Origin: Mucilaginibacter sp. CSA2-8R
GTDB taxonomy: Bacteria > Bacteroidota > Bacteroidia > Sphingobacteriales > Sphingobacteriaceae
DNA length: 64,000 bases
Direction: 5' to 3'
NCBI RefSeq assembly: GCF_038806765.1
Contig: NZ_CP152389.1
Coordinates: forward strand, 868,001 to 932,000
Below, in pieces: positions 29,434 through 38,509 of the stretch. The notes beneath the pieces were generated by a model that saw nothing but the letters and a program-made list of their open reading frames with translations, made no database searches and was not told the DNA's origin. The position numbers and the translations under genes are program-made. Position 1 is the stretch's first letter, and every line of letters starts with the position of its first letter.

Positions 29434-31785
29434 ATGCAAACAAAGTCATTTTATATAAACAAAGATCTGGCCGACTTAAAGCTGATTGATACAGCGTTGT
29501 CGTTTAAACCGTTTGTTAGCTATCTGCAAAACCGGTTAAAAACGGAGGATAGTATCAAATCCAAGTTTTATAGCTTTGTGCTCGAGCACTTTAAGGAAGG
29601 TCAAGACCTTGATAGCGTTTTAAACGATCCCGAACGTGCACAGCATAACGCCAATTTGCTCGAGTTAATTTATGGCACGCTCTCGCCGGTTTTACTGAGC
29701 GAAAAGGAGTGTTACTGGGCTTTAAGCACACCGGTACCTAATTGCGTTTTTTACAGTACGGATGCTTTTCATAGCCTCATTACCAGTCGTGATATCCGAG
29801 AGGCAGCTCACTCTATGGTTACCGATGATGAAGTATTTTATCATCAGCAACAGCAGTATGTTTACCGGCATATTCTTAAAAAGCTATATCATTTTACTTC
29901 AGTACTTAATGATAATACTTACTACTCTTATACCGATACCGAAACCGGTTTAAACCGGTTTTACCATATCCATATTGATACCACTTTTGTGGATATTGAG
30001 GTAAAAGGTCCATTGCCCGAACTCGATTTTGAAACCATCGAAAATTATTTACACAATGAGGACGGGGTAGATGTGCTGGCAGAAATATTACCACTCAGTT
30101 TATTCAAGCTTACTGGTTTTTCTGTCATTACTCTCGAGGATGTAACCCCCCGCCGTGCTATCGAGGATATCAGAAACGCCATTATTAATCCTAACGATGA
30201 CCAGAAAGAGCTTTATAAAAGCGTCATCAAATCGCTCGAGATTTTAACCGAGAATAGCGATGTACATTTTGGACTACTGCCATTTTTAAAACTTAACGGC
30301 GAGCCATTGTTCGATTTGTCATCCTGTTCAGAAAGCATCCTGATACAGGCTGCTCAAAAGTATGGCGTTGCTGAAGAAACCTACCATGCCCTGGTAGACC
30401 GTTATGAAAAAAATCCGAAGGCGGTATTTTTTAGTTCACTTTCGGAAGCAAGGCAGCAAAAGTTTTTCTTTTTAAAAACCTTGAGCGAGGCCGGCATCAA
30501 ATCTTACGCCGTGATTCCTGTTTTTTACAATAAGCACATCGCCGGTATGATGGAGATTTACTCCGAGAATCGCCTGGTTTTTTACGAAAACCTGCTATCG
30601 CGGTTAGAGTTTGCCATTCCGCATATTGCACAGTTGCTGCAAAACAGCATTGAACATTTTAATGCTTGTATTGATCGGGTAATCAAAGATAATTTTACCT
30701 CTATACAACCTGCCGTACAATGGAAGTTTAACGAAACAGCTTGGGATTATGTAAAAAATCCTAGATCTAAACGTAAACAGACAGGTCAAAGCATCATTAG
30801 CTTTAAAGATGTATATCCGCTTTACGGAGCTATTGATGTGCGCAACTCCACCGTTGAGCGCAACCAGGCGCTGCAGCAAGATATGAAGCGCGTACTGAAG
30901 CTTTTGCTGAAAATATTGCTCACGCTGGACGAAAAATATCCTGGCCATCAATGGCAGGAATTGATTGAGAGGTCAAACAAATGGATGCTTGTAGTTAACG
31001 ATCAGATTAACACGAGCGATGAAATACTGATTGACGAGTTTTTAGAAAGAGATGCAGGTTTAACACTAACTCATTTTAAATCTGAAAATGCCGAAGCTGC
31101 AGAGATTGTAGACAGTTACCTGGATATGATTGCTCAGGACTGCGAAGGCCCCGCCTTTACCCAGCGTAACCGGTTAGAAACGGCAATGCAGATGATTAAC
31201 GTAACCGTTAATACTTATTTTGAAAAGGCCGAGCAAAGGCTGCAACAGATATTTCCGTGTTATTTTGAAAAGTTCAGGACTGATGGGGTTGAGTATGATG
31301 TTTACGTTGGTCAGGCTATAGCGCCTAAACAGCCTTTTCAAATTGATTTTTTACGTCAAATGCGCATGTGGCAGTTAACCTCCATGGTGGATGCCGCGCG
31401 GCTTACGCATAAGCTGCTGGATAAAATGCCCGCTGCCTTACAAACCACGCAGCTCATTTTTATCCATAGCCAGCCTATTGATATCAGTTTCAGGAGTGAT
31501 GAGCGCCGGTTTGATGTGGAAGGAGCTTACAACATTCGCTACGAAATTATCAAGAAGCGGATTGATAAGGTTTTGCTGCATAACAGCACCGAACGCCTTA
31601 CGCAGCCTGGTAAAATCGCCTTAGTATACTTTACCCAGGCCGAAGCAGATGAGCATATTGGTTACATCAAACAGCTGCAAGATAAAGACATGTTACTGCC
31701 CGAAATAGAAATGCTTGATCTGGAAGAATTACAGGGCGTAGTGGGGCTGAAAGCGCTGCGGGTAAGCGTTAATTTTGACGAATAG
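29434..31785 (+). CDS. Large soluble protein with a GAF-like central segment, function unknown
   Basis: The 783-residue protein has no signal peptide or membrane helix. Residues about 335-405 (ending SYAVIPVFYNKHIAGMMEIYSE) look like the last strands of a GAF domain; the rest, probably helical, matches nothing I recognise. Long Sphingobacteriaceae proteins of this kind are often labelled GAF-domain proteins. It begins 90 bases after the ppk1 operon without a clear terminator between, so read-through is possible. No output domain is visible. Confidence 0.8.
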   Translation: MQTKSFYINKDLADLKLIDTALSFKPFVSYLQNRLKTEDSIKSKFYSFVLEHFKEGQDLDSVLNDPERAQHNANLLELIYGTLSPVLLSEKECYWALSTPVPNCVFYSTDAFHSLITSRDIREAAHSMVTDDEVFYHQQQQYVYRHILKKLYHFTSVLNDNTYYSYTDTETGLNRFYHIHIDTTFVDIEVKGPLPELDFETIENYLHNEDGVDVLAEILPLSLFKLTGFSVITLEDVTPRRAIEDIRNAIINPNDDQKELYKSVIKSLEILTENSDVHFGLLPFLKLNGEPLFDLSSCSESILIQAAQKYGVAEETYHALVDRYEKNPKAVFFSSLSEARQQKFFFLKTLSEAGIKSYAVIPVFYNKHIAGMMEIYSENRLVFYENLLSRLEFAIPHIAQLLQNSIEHFNACIDRVIKDNFTSIQPAVQWKFNETAWDYVKNPRSKRKQTGQSIISFKDVYPLYGAIDVRNSTVERNQALQQDMKRVLKLLLKILLTLDEKYPGHQWQELIERSNKWMLVVNDQINTSDEILIDEFLERDAGLTLTHFKSENAEAAEIVDSYLDMIAQDCEGPAFTQRNRLETAMQMINVTVNTYFEKAEQRLQQIFPCYFEKFRTDGVEYDVYVGQAIAPKQPFQIDFLRQMRMWQLTSMVDAARLTHKLLDKMPAALQTTQLIFIHSQPIDISFRSDERRFDVEGAYNIRYEIIKKRIDKVLLHNSTERLTQPGKIALVYFTQAEADEHIGYIKQLQDKDMLLPEIEMLDLEELQGVVGLKALRVSVNFDE

Positions 31786-31822
31786 CTATGGGTGGGTTGT
31801 TGATTAAATTGCTAACCCTTAA

Positions 31823-32809
31823 TTAAGCAATTAATAAGTTACAGCCCCGTATGTCAGAGTTGTCAAATCGGCCCAATACCTCAAATGATCCATCCTCGTA
31901 AATTTTACCTAAATCCTGGGTAGCTATAAACGAACAGGAATTTAAGTTGGCTAAGTCGATAACGTTGATACCGCCGGTTTTGCCGTAACCTACGGGTGTT
32001 GCCGGGTCGTTAGTATCGCGGGTTTGCACGCGCATCCAGGGGGGGCAGTTAAAAATACCTTCGCCTTTAGAGTAAGCCTGTGATAAAAGTTCGGTCATGC
32101 CGTATTCGGAGTGGATGGCACTTACGCCAAAGCCCCGGCAAAGAATATCGTGCAATTCCTCACGTATCATCTCTTTACGACGGCCTTTCATGCCCCCAGT
32201 TTCCATAATAATCAGCTCTGGGAAGTTTATAGCATGCTGCTCGGCAAAGTCGAGCAGTGCAAAGGTAACACCAATAAGCAGGGTAGGAGTGCCGGCCTGC
32301 TGCTGTTTTAACAATTGTTGATACAGGTCGGAATGGTTATATAAATAAAAGCCGCTGTCGGGATGGCCCGACTGTTTAATTAAATCATCGGCCATGTATA
32401 CTAACGATGAACCTGCCCGCTCCAGGTATGCCGGCAATAAAGCCAACACGCAATATTGCCTGATATTGCCATAAAACAGTTGAAATGCCTGCCTGAAGCT
32501 TTGCTCGTACCAACTCACATCGGTAACTAAATGCCGGCTGGTAATCATGCCGGTAGTGCCCGAACTGGTAAAGGTAAGCTGCGGTTGCTCCTTGCTGCTT
32601 ACTACTTGGTGGTTTTTAAAGAACTCGATGGGCAAAAACGGAATCTGGCTAAAATCAGTAACCGTGTTGGGGTCAATATTTAAACCTTTAATAAACTCGC
32701 GGTAAATAGTACAATTGAGTGCCTGGTAATTAAAGGTTTGCAGCGCAGCCTGGGTAAAGGCCTGAGTGGTACTGATGGCAAAAATCTGCTGCTGAGTGGG
32801 CATTGGCAT
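31823..32809 (-). CDS. LuxE/PaaK-type acyl-activating enzyme
   Basis: The protein belongs to the adenylate-forming LuxE (acyl-protein synthetase) group. Evidence is the phosphate-binding TFTSSGTTG near residue 80, a PTLLIGVTF tract, an HSEYGMTELLSQAY motif near residue 235 and the C-terminal hinge VLGRFDNSDIRGC. Length is about 328 residues. The start at 32809 follows a -7 promoter element by four bases; a second ATG lies at 32803. No luxCD genes are present, so the acyl acceptor is unknown. Confidence 0.88.
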   Translation of the reverse strand: MPMPTQQQIFAISTTQAFTQAALQTFNYQALNCTIYREFIKGLNIDPNTVTDFSQIPFLPIEFFKNHQVVSSKEQPQLTFTSSGTTGMITSRHLVTDVSWYEQSFRQAFQLFYGNIRQYCVLALLPAYLERAGSSLVYMADDLIKQSGHPDSGFYLYNHSDLYQQLLKQQQAGTPTLLIGVTFALLDFAEQHAINFPELIIMETGGMKGRRKEMIREELHDILCRGFGVSAIHSEYGMTELLSQAYSKGEGIFNCPPWMRVQTRDTNDPATPVGYGKTGGINVIDLANLNSCSFIATQDLGKIYEDGSFEVLGRFDNSDIRGCNLLIA

Positions 32810-32813
32810 ACTG

Positions 32814-32821
32814 CAAAGATA
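32814..32821 (-). promoter_or_regulatory. -7 element directly upstream of the LuxE-type gene
   Basis: On the minus strand TATCTTTG matches TAnnTTTG exactly and ends four bases before the ATG, so transcription would start at or next to the A of ATG. Confidence 0.55.
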
Positions 32822-32939
32822 ACACGCCGGCTTGTTTAACACGTTATTATCAATTATACATTACAACCATTTAACAATATTTTAAAAGCATACGGCGATA
32901 AACTTTGTTATAGACGTAGGTAAATTAATATCTATATTT

Positions 32940-33611
32940 ATGAAAAAGTTAAGATTATTCTCATCCACTTTGCTGCTGAGCTTTATTGCTGTTATGGCTT
33001 CAGCGCAAAACGCCGGTAAAGAAACCGAGCGCATTCAATCCGCTACCCAGGTATTAAAAACCTTCACGGGGTCTACTGAAACTATACCCGAAGAGCTACT
33101 GAAACAAACAGAAGGTATGGTAATTATTCCTAAATTAATTAACGCCGGTTTTGGTATTGGCGGCAAGCGGGGTAAAGGTGTAGCCACCGTAAAACTGCCT
33201 GACGGAAGCTGGAGCGACCCGGTATTTATTACGCTTACCGGTGGCAGTATTGGTTTTCAGATTGGTGTGCAATCTGTTGATTTAGTATTGGTGTTTAAGC
33301 ATAAAGGCGTATTAACCAAGGTTAAAAACGGCGACTTTACCATTGGCGGTGATATTTCGGCCGCAGCCGGACCGGTTGGCCGCAGCTCAACTGCCAGCAC
33401 TGATCATAAATTGGAAGCAGAGGTTTACTCATATTCGCGCAGCCGTGGTTTATTTGCCGGTATCAGCGTAAACGGATCAAACCTGTCAATCGACAAATCG
33501 GCCAATGCCAGCTTTTATGGCTCGGGCGTAACCTCTCAGCAAATTTTCGAAACCAATAAAAGCAGCGCTTCGGCAGTGGTAAGCTTAAAAGCAGCATTAA
33601 AAGGTTTGTAA
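32940..33611 (+). CDS. SYLF-domain (lipid-binding) exported protein
   Basis: A signal peptide (about 1-22, ending ASAQ) precedes a SYLF/Ysc84-type domain covering most of the 223 residues, with the hallmark tract GMVIIPKLINAGFGIGGKRGKGV and the repeat GGSIGFQIGVQSVDLVLVF. SYLF domains bind phosphoinositides in eukaryotes; the bacterial role is unclear and may concern the cell envelope. It is monocistronic, with a hairpin after it. Confidence 0.9.
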   Translation: MKKLRLFSSTLLLSFIAVMASAQNAGKETERIQSATQVLKTFTGSTETIPEELLKQTEGMVIIPKLINAGFGIGGKRGKGVATVKLPDGSWSDPVFITLTGGSIGFQIGVQSVDLVLVFKHKGVLTKVKNGDFTIGGDISAAAGPVGRSSTASTDHKLEAEVYSYSRSRGLFAGISVNGSNLSIDKSANASFYGSGVTSQQIFETNKSSASAVVSLKAALKGL

Positions 33612-33646
33612 AATAAGCCAATAACTAATATTCAATATTCCATCCT

Positions 33647-33679
33647 TAGCGGGCCGCGTGTTTAACGTTTGGCCCGCTA
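33647..33679. terminator. Bidirectional terminator
   Basis: A perfect 9-bp GC-rich stem (33647-33655 with 33671-33679) lies between the convergent SYLF gene and a minus-strand membrane-protein gene. Confidence 0.65.
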
Positions 33680-33698
33680 ATTATTTATGGCTATCGCC

Positions 33699-34049
33699 TT
33701 ATTGTTTAACGGTTGATGGCATTACCACCTGTTTGATGTAATAGCCTGACAGGGCCGAAAGGCCACCCACCAAGCCACCAATAACGCAGGTAATGAGTAA
33801 CAGTAAAGTCCAGTGCGGCAGGCCGAATAATTGGGCCACCCGTTCGGCCAGCTGATGTTCGTTGGGCATGCTTTTAAAAAGCGACAAAACCATCCAGGCT
33901 AAAAACAAGGCTGCAAAGCCCGACCAAAAGGCTTGCGCTGCCCGGTTAGCCATCAGCAGTGATGCAACAAAGGCCATGATAGCAATCGTCCACCAAGGTA
34001 AGATATAACTGGCTGCCAGGCTTAAGATCAAAAGAAGTACAAATAGCAT
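33699..34049 (-). CDS. Small membrane protein of unknown function
   Basis: This 116-residue protein has three or four hydrophobic helices (about 1-20, 22-55 and 78-108) and no recognisable motif. It lies 29 bases downstream of the penicillin acylase gene on the same strand and may be co-transcribed with it. Confidence 0.72.
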   Translation of the reverse strand: MLFVLLLILSLAASYILPWWTIAIMAFVASLLMANRAAQAFWSGFAALFLAWMVLSLFKSMPNEHQLAERVAQLFGLPHWTLLLLITCVIGGLVGGLSALSGYYIKQVVMPSTVKQ

Positions 34050-34078
34050 AGTGATTATAAAAGAATTAAATTACCCTG

Positions 34079-36517
34079 TTACTTAATAGATTTTTTGAGT
34101 AGCGTAACAGATTTTATCCTGTCAGATTTTTCGTCTACCGAGCGTAAGTACAGCAACTCGTTAAGCTGACCGTCTTTCCAAGTTTGCAGCATGTCGGTAT
34201 AATAAAAGCTGCCCGGATTACCCGACTCGCCGCCCGGAAAAACACCATAGCCTTTAACCGTTGGCCCCATTTGCACTACCATACGCCATGATGGACCGGC
34301 GCCTTCATGAATGGCGTTGACAAGGTTACTACTGCCGCCCGATTCAAAATTGCCCGTTCCAAATCCTTTTAATGCGGCTAAATGGTCAATACTGGTTGGC
34401 CTAACTTTACCCCAATGCCAGCCAGGGCCGGGCCTGCCATGTTTAACCGACAGCTCATTAACCGATTGGTTAAAGGCGGCACTCACAATGTCTTCAGCAG
34501 TTTCTACACCTGGTGTGTTAGCGTCGTCAAACCATTTGGCATGTGGTTGGGTAAGCAGCATTTTAATAGTGCGGTCGCGCGATGGCCATTGCAAATTTGC
34601 TTTGTCGTCGCCAAATTCATCTTTCCAGGTCAGGGTATAAACCTTACGCCACCAGGCATCAAAAATACTGGCGCCCACCGAAGTGGCATCATATCTTTTA
34701 TCCCATTGCCTTAAAATATCCAGCGCTTTTAACTGGTTATTGTCTAATTTACTTGAGTCAATCTGTGCCATTAGCGTTGGTAAAATATCTTGCGCTGTGA
34801 TGCTGTAATTATCGGTTTGCAGCAGGCGCATGCTATCCACCGTAATCTTATCCATAGCAGCTAAACGGGTGTTAATGCGGGTGCCACGCTGGTAAGGGCC
34901 AAACTGCCAGTTGATGTAGTAAGGATAAGTTTTGTCGGTTAGTGATTGGTTAGCCGAACTCACAAACCCTCGTGGCGGGTTCTTAACCGTAGGATTTTGC
35001 TCGGCAGGTATCCAGCCCTGCCAGTCGTTGGCTTTGTCGGTTCCGTCTAAAATGAATTTACCCTGGTCGGCAAATTTTAACGGAAACTTTCCATTAGGCG
35101 TAATGGCAATATCTTTACCCAAGCTGGCAAAAACAAAGTTTTGCGCCGGTGCGGTATAAAAGGTTAAAGCCTTACGGTACTCCGCATAATTTTTACCGCG
35201 GTTAAGCAGATAAAATGTTTTTAAATCGTTAGAGCCATCGTGAGCTATCCAGCGCAGCGCAGCCCCGGCCGGAAGATTGGAATGGTTTTTTTTCGATACC
35301 GAGTCCTCGAAAACTACAGGGCCGTAATGCGTATAAATCACTTTCTCGGTAATGGGTTGCTCACCGCGCACCGTAATCACTTCGGTTCGGCGGCTAACAT
35401 TATTCCATTGATTATTGTACCAGTACTGATTTTTGCCGGCGTCTTTAAATTTAACCTGGTACCAGTCCAGCACATCGGCATCGGTATTGGTTACACCCCA
35501 GCTTATTTTATCGTTATAGCCAATAATAATCATCGGGGCACCGGGCAGCGATACGCCGTAAACATTAACCCCCGGTGCACTTAACTGAATTTGATACCAG
35601 AGAGATGGGAAGCTGAGGCGCAGGTGCGGGTCATTGGCCAGTATAGGATAGCCTGAAGCAGTTTTGTTGCCGGCCACTGCCCAGTTATTGCTGCCAATAC
35701 CTTCAACTTTACCCGCCGGTTTACCCATACCTGCCATTTGTGCTTTAAAGCTGGCCGAAACTGGCGGAACCGGTAACGGTTTAAAATTCCACGGTGTGCC
35801 CTTAGGTATAATGGGGTCTTCCTGATAGTTATGGTCCGGAAACAAATCCTGCGTTACGGCAATGCCAAACTTATTTAAGGTGTTAGTCATCTGCAACTCG
35901 TCAGATCCGCCCGAAAGGGTTTCCGACATCAACTTTAGTAAAAAAGCACAATTGATAGGTTTCCATTCTTCGGGCTTATAGTTCAGTAATTTATATTCAA
36001 TCGGGTAATCTTTCACATCCAGGTTGTGCACATAGGCGTTAATGCCTGCTGTGTATGCTTCAACAGCTAACCGCGTCTGTGAGTCTTTCATCATAGCCCG
36101 CAATGAGTTTTCGGCGCCGTAAACCATACCCATTCGGCGGTGATAGCGGTCGGTTTCAAGCGCTTTAGCACCCACTACTTCGGCCAGTCGGCCAGAGGCG
36201 CTCCGGGTTTGAATATCCATTTGCCATAGCCGGTCGGTAGCGGTTACATAGCCCTGCGCATAATACAGGTCGTGCTCGTTTTTGGCAAATATGTGCGGTA
36301 CACGGTGTTCATCATACTTAATCACAACCTCATCCTGCAAACCCGGAAGTTTTAATTCGCGCTGTGTGATGATGCGCTTGTTTTCTGCATTTTGCCAAAA
36401 GCCTGTTGCCGGATTTAAAAATTTACCCAACGGCGGGATAGGGCCAAATTGGGTCTGCAATGCCCATATTAACACTGCTGTTAAACCGGTAGTTATAAAG
36501 GCTTTTAATATTTTCAT
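34079..36517 (-). CDS. Penicillin acylase family N-terminal-nucleophile hydrolase
   Basis: The ATG at 36517 begins a signal peptide; the frame is open to 36613, but that extension would bury it. The protein is about 812 residues, as expected for a self-cleaving precursor. The nucleophile serine is in GIGSNNWAVAG near residue 245; maturation would cut just before it, giving alpha and beta subunits. Motifs IGYNDKISWGVTNTDADV and FVSSANQSLTD are family-typical. Such enzymes cleave amides such as acyl-homoserine lactones or beta-lactam side chains; the substrate here is unknown. The site is probably periplasmic. Confidence 0.93.
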   Translation of the reverse strand: MKILKAFITTGLTAVLIWALQTQFGPIPPLGKFLNPATGFWQNAENKRIITQRELKLPGLQDEVVIKYDEHRVPHIFAKNEHDLYYAQGYVTATDRLWQMDIQTRSASGRLAEVVGAKALETDRYHRRMGMVYGAENSLRAMMKDSQTRLAVEAYTAGINAYVHNLDVKDYPIEYKLLNYKPEEWKPINCAFLLKLMSETLSGGSDELQMTNTLNKFGIAVTQDLFPDHNYQEDPIIPKGTPWNFKPLPVPPVSASFKAQMAGMGKPAGKVEGIGSNNWAVAGNKTASGYPILANDPHLRLSFPSLWYQIQLSAPGVNVYGVSLPGAPMIIIGYNDKISWGVTNTDADVLDWYQVKFKDAGKNQYWYNNQWNNVSRRTEVITVRGEQPITEKVIYTHYGPVVFEDSVSKKNHSNLPAGAALRWIAHDGSNDLKTFYLLNRGKNYAEYRKALTFYTAPAQNFVFASLGKDIAITPNGKFPLKFADQGKFILDGTDKANDWQGWIPAEQNPTVKNPPRGFVSSANQSLTDKTYPYYINWQFGPYQRGTRINTRLAAMDKITVDSMRLLQTDNYSITAQDILPTLMAQIDSSKLDNNQLKALDILRQWDKRYDATSVGASIFDAWWRKVYTLTWKDEFGDDKANLQWPSRDRTIKMLLTQPHAKWFDDANTPGVETAEDIVSAAFNQSVNELSVKHGRPGPGWHWGKVRPTSIDHLAALKGFGTGNFESGGSSNLVNAIHEGAGPSWRMVVQMGPTVKGYGVFPGGESGNPGSFYYTDMLQTWKDGQLNELLYLRSVDEKSDRIKSVTLLKKSIK

Positions 36518-36710
36518 TGCGGTTGCCGTAACGGTATTATGTTGCTTAAATATAGGAGTTTGGCTGTAGTAATGTATACTGTTTCCAAGGTTTGTATTTT
36601 CTTTTGAGGGCATGAGATAATTAATATAAGCCTGATTAATATTGTTGCTGTATTTAGCCGGCGTAGTTCATCATCAAACAAAAAAACTTTAATATTGCTC
36701 TGAATACATC

Positions 36711-38432
36711 ATGACGTTGAAAGCAACTCAGCACAAGCTAATTATTTACCAGGTACTGCCCCGCTTATTTGGCAACATTAATACCACTAACAAGTTTTAT
36801 GGGTCTATTACCGAAAACGGCTGCGGTAAATTTAACGACATCAATAACGCAGCAATAACAGCCATCAAAGAGATGGGTTTTACCCATGTTTGGTATACCG
36901 GCATTATTGAACATGCTACCATGACCGATTACAGTGCCGAGGGTATTAAACCTGACGACCCGGACGTGGTAAAAGGCAGGGCAGGATCGCCTTATGCTAT
37001 TAAGGATTATTATGATGTTGACCCCGACCTGGCCGTAGATGTACCTAACCGGATGGCTGAGTTTGAAGCTTTGGTAAAGCGAACCCACCAGCAGGGCTTA
37101 AAAGTAATTATTGATTTTGTCCCCAATCATGTGGCCCGCACCTACCAATCGGATGCTAAGCCGGCACATGTGCGCAATTTTGGCGAGGACGATGATGTAA
37201 GCCAAGCGTTCAAGCCAACCAATGATTTTTATTATATACCCGGACAAGCGTTTAAAGTACCTGAAGGCTACGACCCCGGTGGTGGTGGGTTTGCCAGTCC
37301 TTTAAAAGATGGCCGGTTTAACGAGAACCCGGCCAAGGGTACCGGAGACGATATATTTACAGCGAGTCCATCTATCAACAACTGGTTTGAAACCATCAAG
37401 CTGAACTACGGCGTAGACTTTAGCAAAGGTTACGATATGCACTTTGAGCCAATCCCGCCGGTGTGGCAAAAAATGCTGTATATCCTGAGTTTTTGGGCCG
37501 ACAAAGGTATTGACGGTTTTAGGTGCGATATGGTGGAGTATGTACCCTCGGAGTTTTGGGCATGGATTATTCCGCAAATGAAGCAGCGTTACCCCAACCT
37601 TATTTTTATTGGTGAAGCTTACCAAACCGGGCAGTACCACAACTATTTATTTAACGGACAGTTTGACTACCTGTATGATAAAGTAGGCCTGTACGATGCC
37701 CTGAAGCGATTAACCCGCAACGAGCCGGGGGCCAGTACTTGGGATATTAATCGCGTATGGAACCATGATACCCGTGGCTTTGACGAGCGGATGCTGCGCT
37801 TTATGGAAAACCATGATGAGCAGCGTATTGCCTCGGAGTTTTTTGCCGGTGATGCATGGCTGGCCGTACCCGGCATGATTGTTACGGCCACGCTTGCCGA
37901 CGGACCGGTAATGATTTATTTCGGTCAGGAGGTAGGCGAGCCGGCTACCGGGGCCAACGGTTTTAGCGGCGGTGATGGGCGTACTACCATTTTTGATTAT
38001 TGGGGAGTGCCCGAGCACCAGAAATGGTTGAACGGAGGTGCTTATGACGGCGCACAACTGTCGGACAGCCAGCATCACCTGCGCAACTTTTACAGTAAGC
38101 TGCTCAACCTGTGCAGCCAATGCCCGGCTATTTACGAAGGTGAATTTTATGAGCTAATGGTAGCTAACGAGCATAACGCGGGTTTTAACGAGCGCATCTA
38201 CCTGTACTTACGCTATACAGAGCAGCAGCGCATCCTGGTTGCTGTTAATTTTAACCGGCACGAACAGGACATTAATATCAAATTACCTGCTGATTTGCTG
38301 CAAAAGTTTGCGCTGAACGGTTCTGTAATATTTAAAGATTTGCTGAGTGATGCTGAATTTAAATCTGCCGATGTTACCGACGGCTTATGGATTAAACTGC
38401 AAGCTACCGGCGGTTTAATGCTGGAATTTTAA
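36711..38432 (+). CDS. GH13 alpha-amylase family enzyme
   Basis: The 573-residue protein lacks a signal peptide and is probably cytoplasmic. GH13 motifs are VIIDFVPNHVAR (region I), GFRCDMVEY with nucleophile Asp273 (region II), IGEAY with acid/base Glu302 (region III) and MENHDEQR with Asp369 (region IV). A C-terminal beta domain (about 490-573) follows. The activity could be maltodextrin hydrolysis or transfer; the specificity is not readable. It is transcribed divergently from the penicillin acylase gene and ends at a bidirectional terminator. Confidence 0.93.
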   Translation: MTLKATQHKLIIYQVLPRLFGNINTTNKFYGSITENGCGKFNDINNAAITAIKEMGFTHVWYTGIIEHATMTDYSAEGIKPDDPDVVKGRAGSPYAIKDYYDVDPDLAVDVPNRMAEFEALVKRTHQQGLKVIIDFVPNHVARTYQSDAKPAHVRNFGEDDDVSQAFKPTNDFYYIPGQAFKVPEGYDPGGGGFASPLKDGRFNENPAKGTGDDIFTASPSINNWFETIKLNYGVDFSKGYDMHFEPIPPVWQKMLYILSFWADKGIDGFRCDMVEYVPSEFWAWIIPQMKQRYPNLIFIGEAYQTGQYHNYLFNGQFDYLYDKVGLYDALKRLTRNEPGASTWDINRVWNHDTRGFDERMLRFMENHDEQRIASEFFAGDAWLAVPGMIVTATLADGPVMIYFGQEVGEPATGANGFSGGDGRTTIFDYWGVPEHQKWLNGGAYDGAQLSDSQHHLRNFYSKLLNLCSQCPAIYEGEFYELMVANEHNAGFNERIYLYLRYTEQQRILVAVNFNRHEQDINIKLPADLLQKFALNGSVIFKDLLSDAEFKSADVTDGLWIKLQATGGLMLEF

Positions 38433-38453
38433 GCTAATAATTAAAACGTATTA

Positions 38454-38493
38454 AAACGAGTAAAGCCACCTCTTTGGGTGGCTTTACTCGTTT
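38454..38493. terminator. Bidirectional terminator
   Basis: A perfect 17-bp inverted repeat (38454-38470 with 38477-38493) with a 6-base loop lies between the convergent amylase and sppA genes. Confidence 0.85.
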
Positions 38494-38509
38494 ATAAAGG
38501 ATAGGTATG

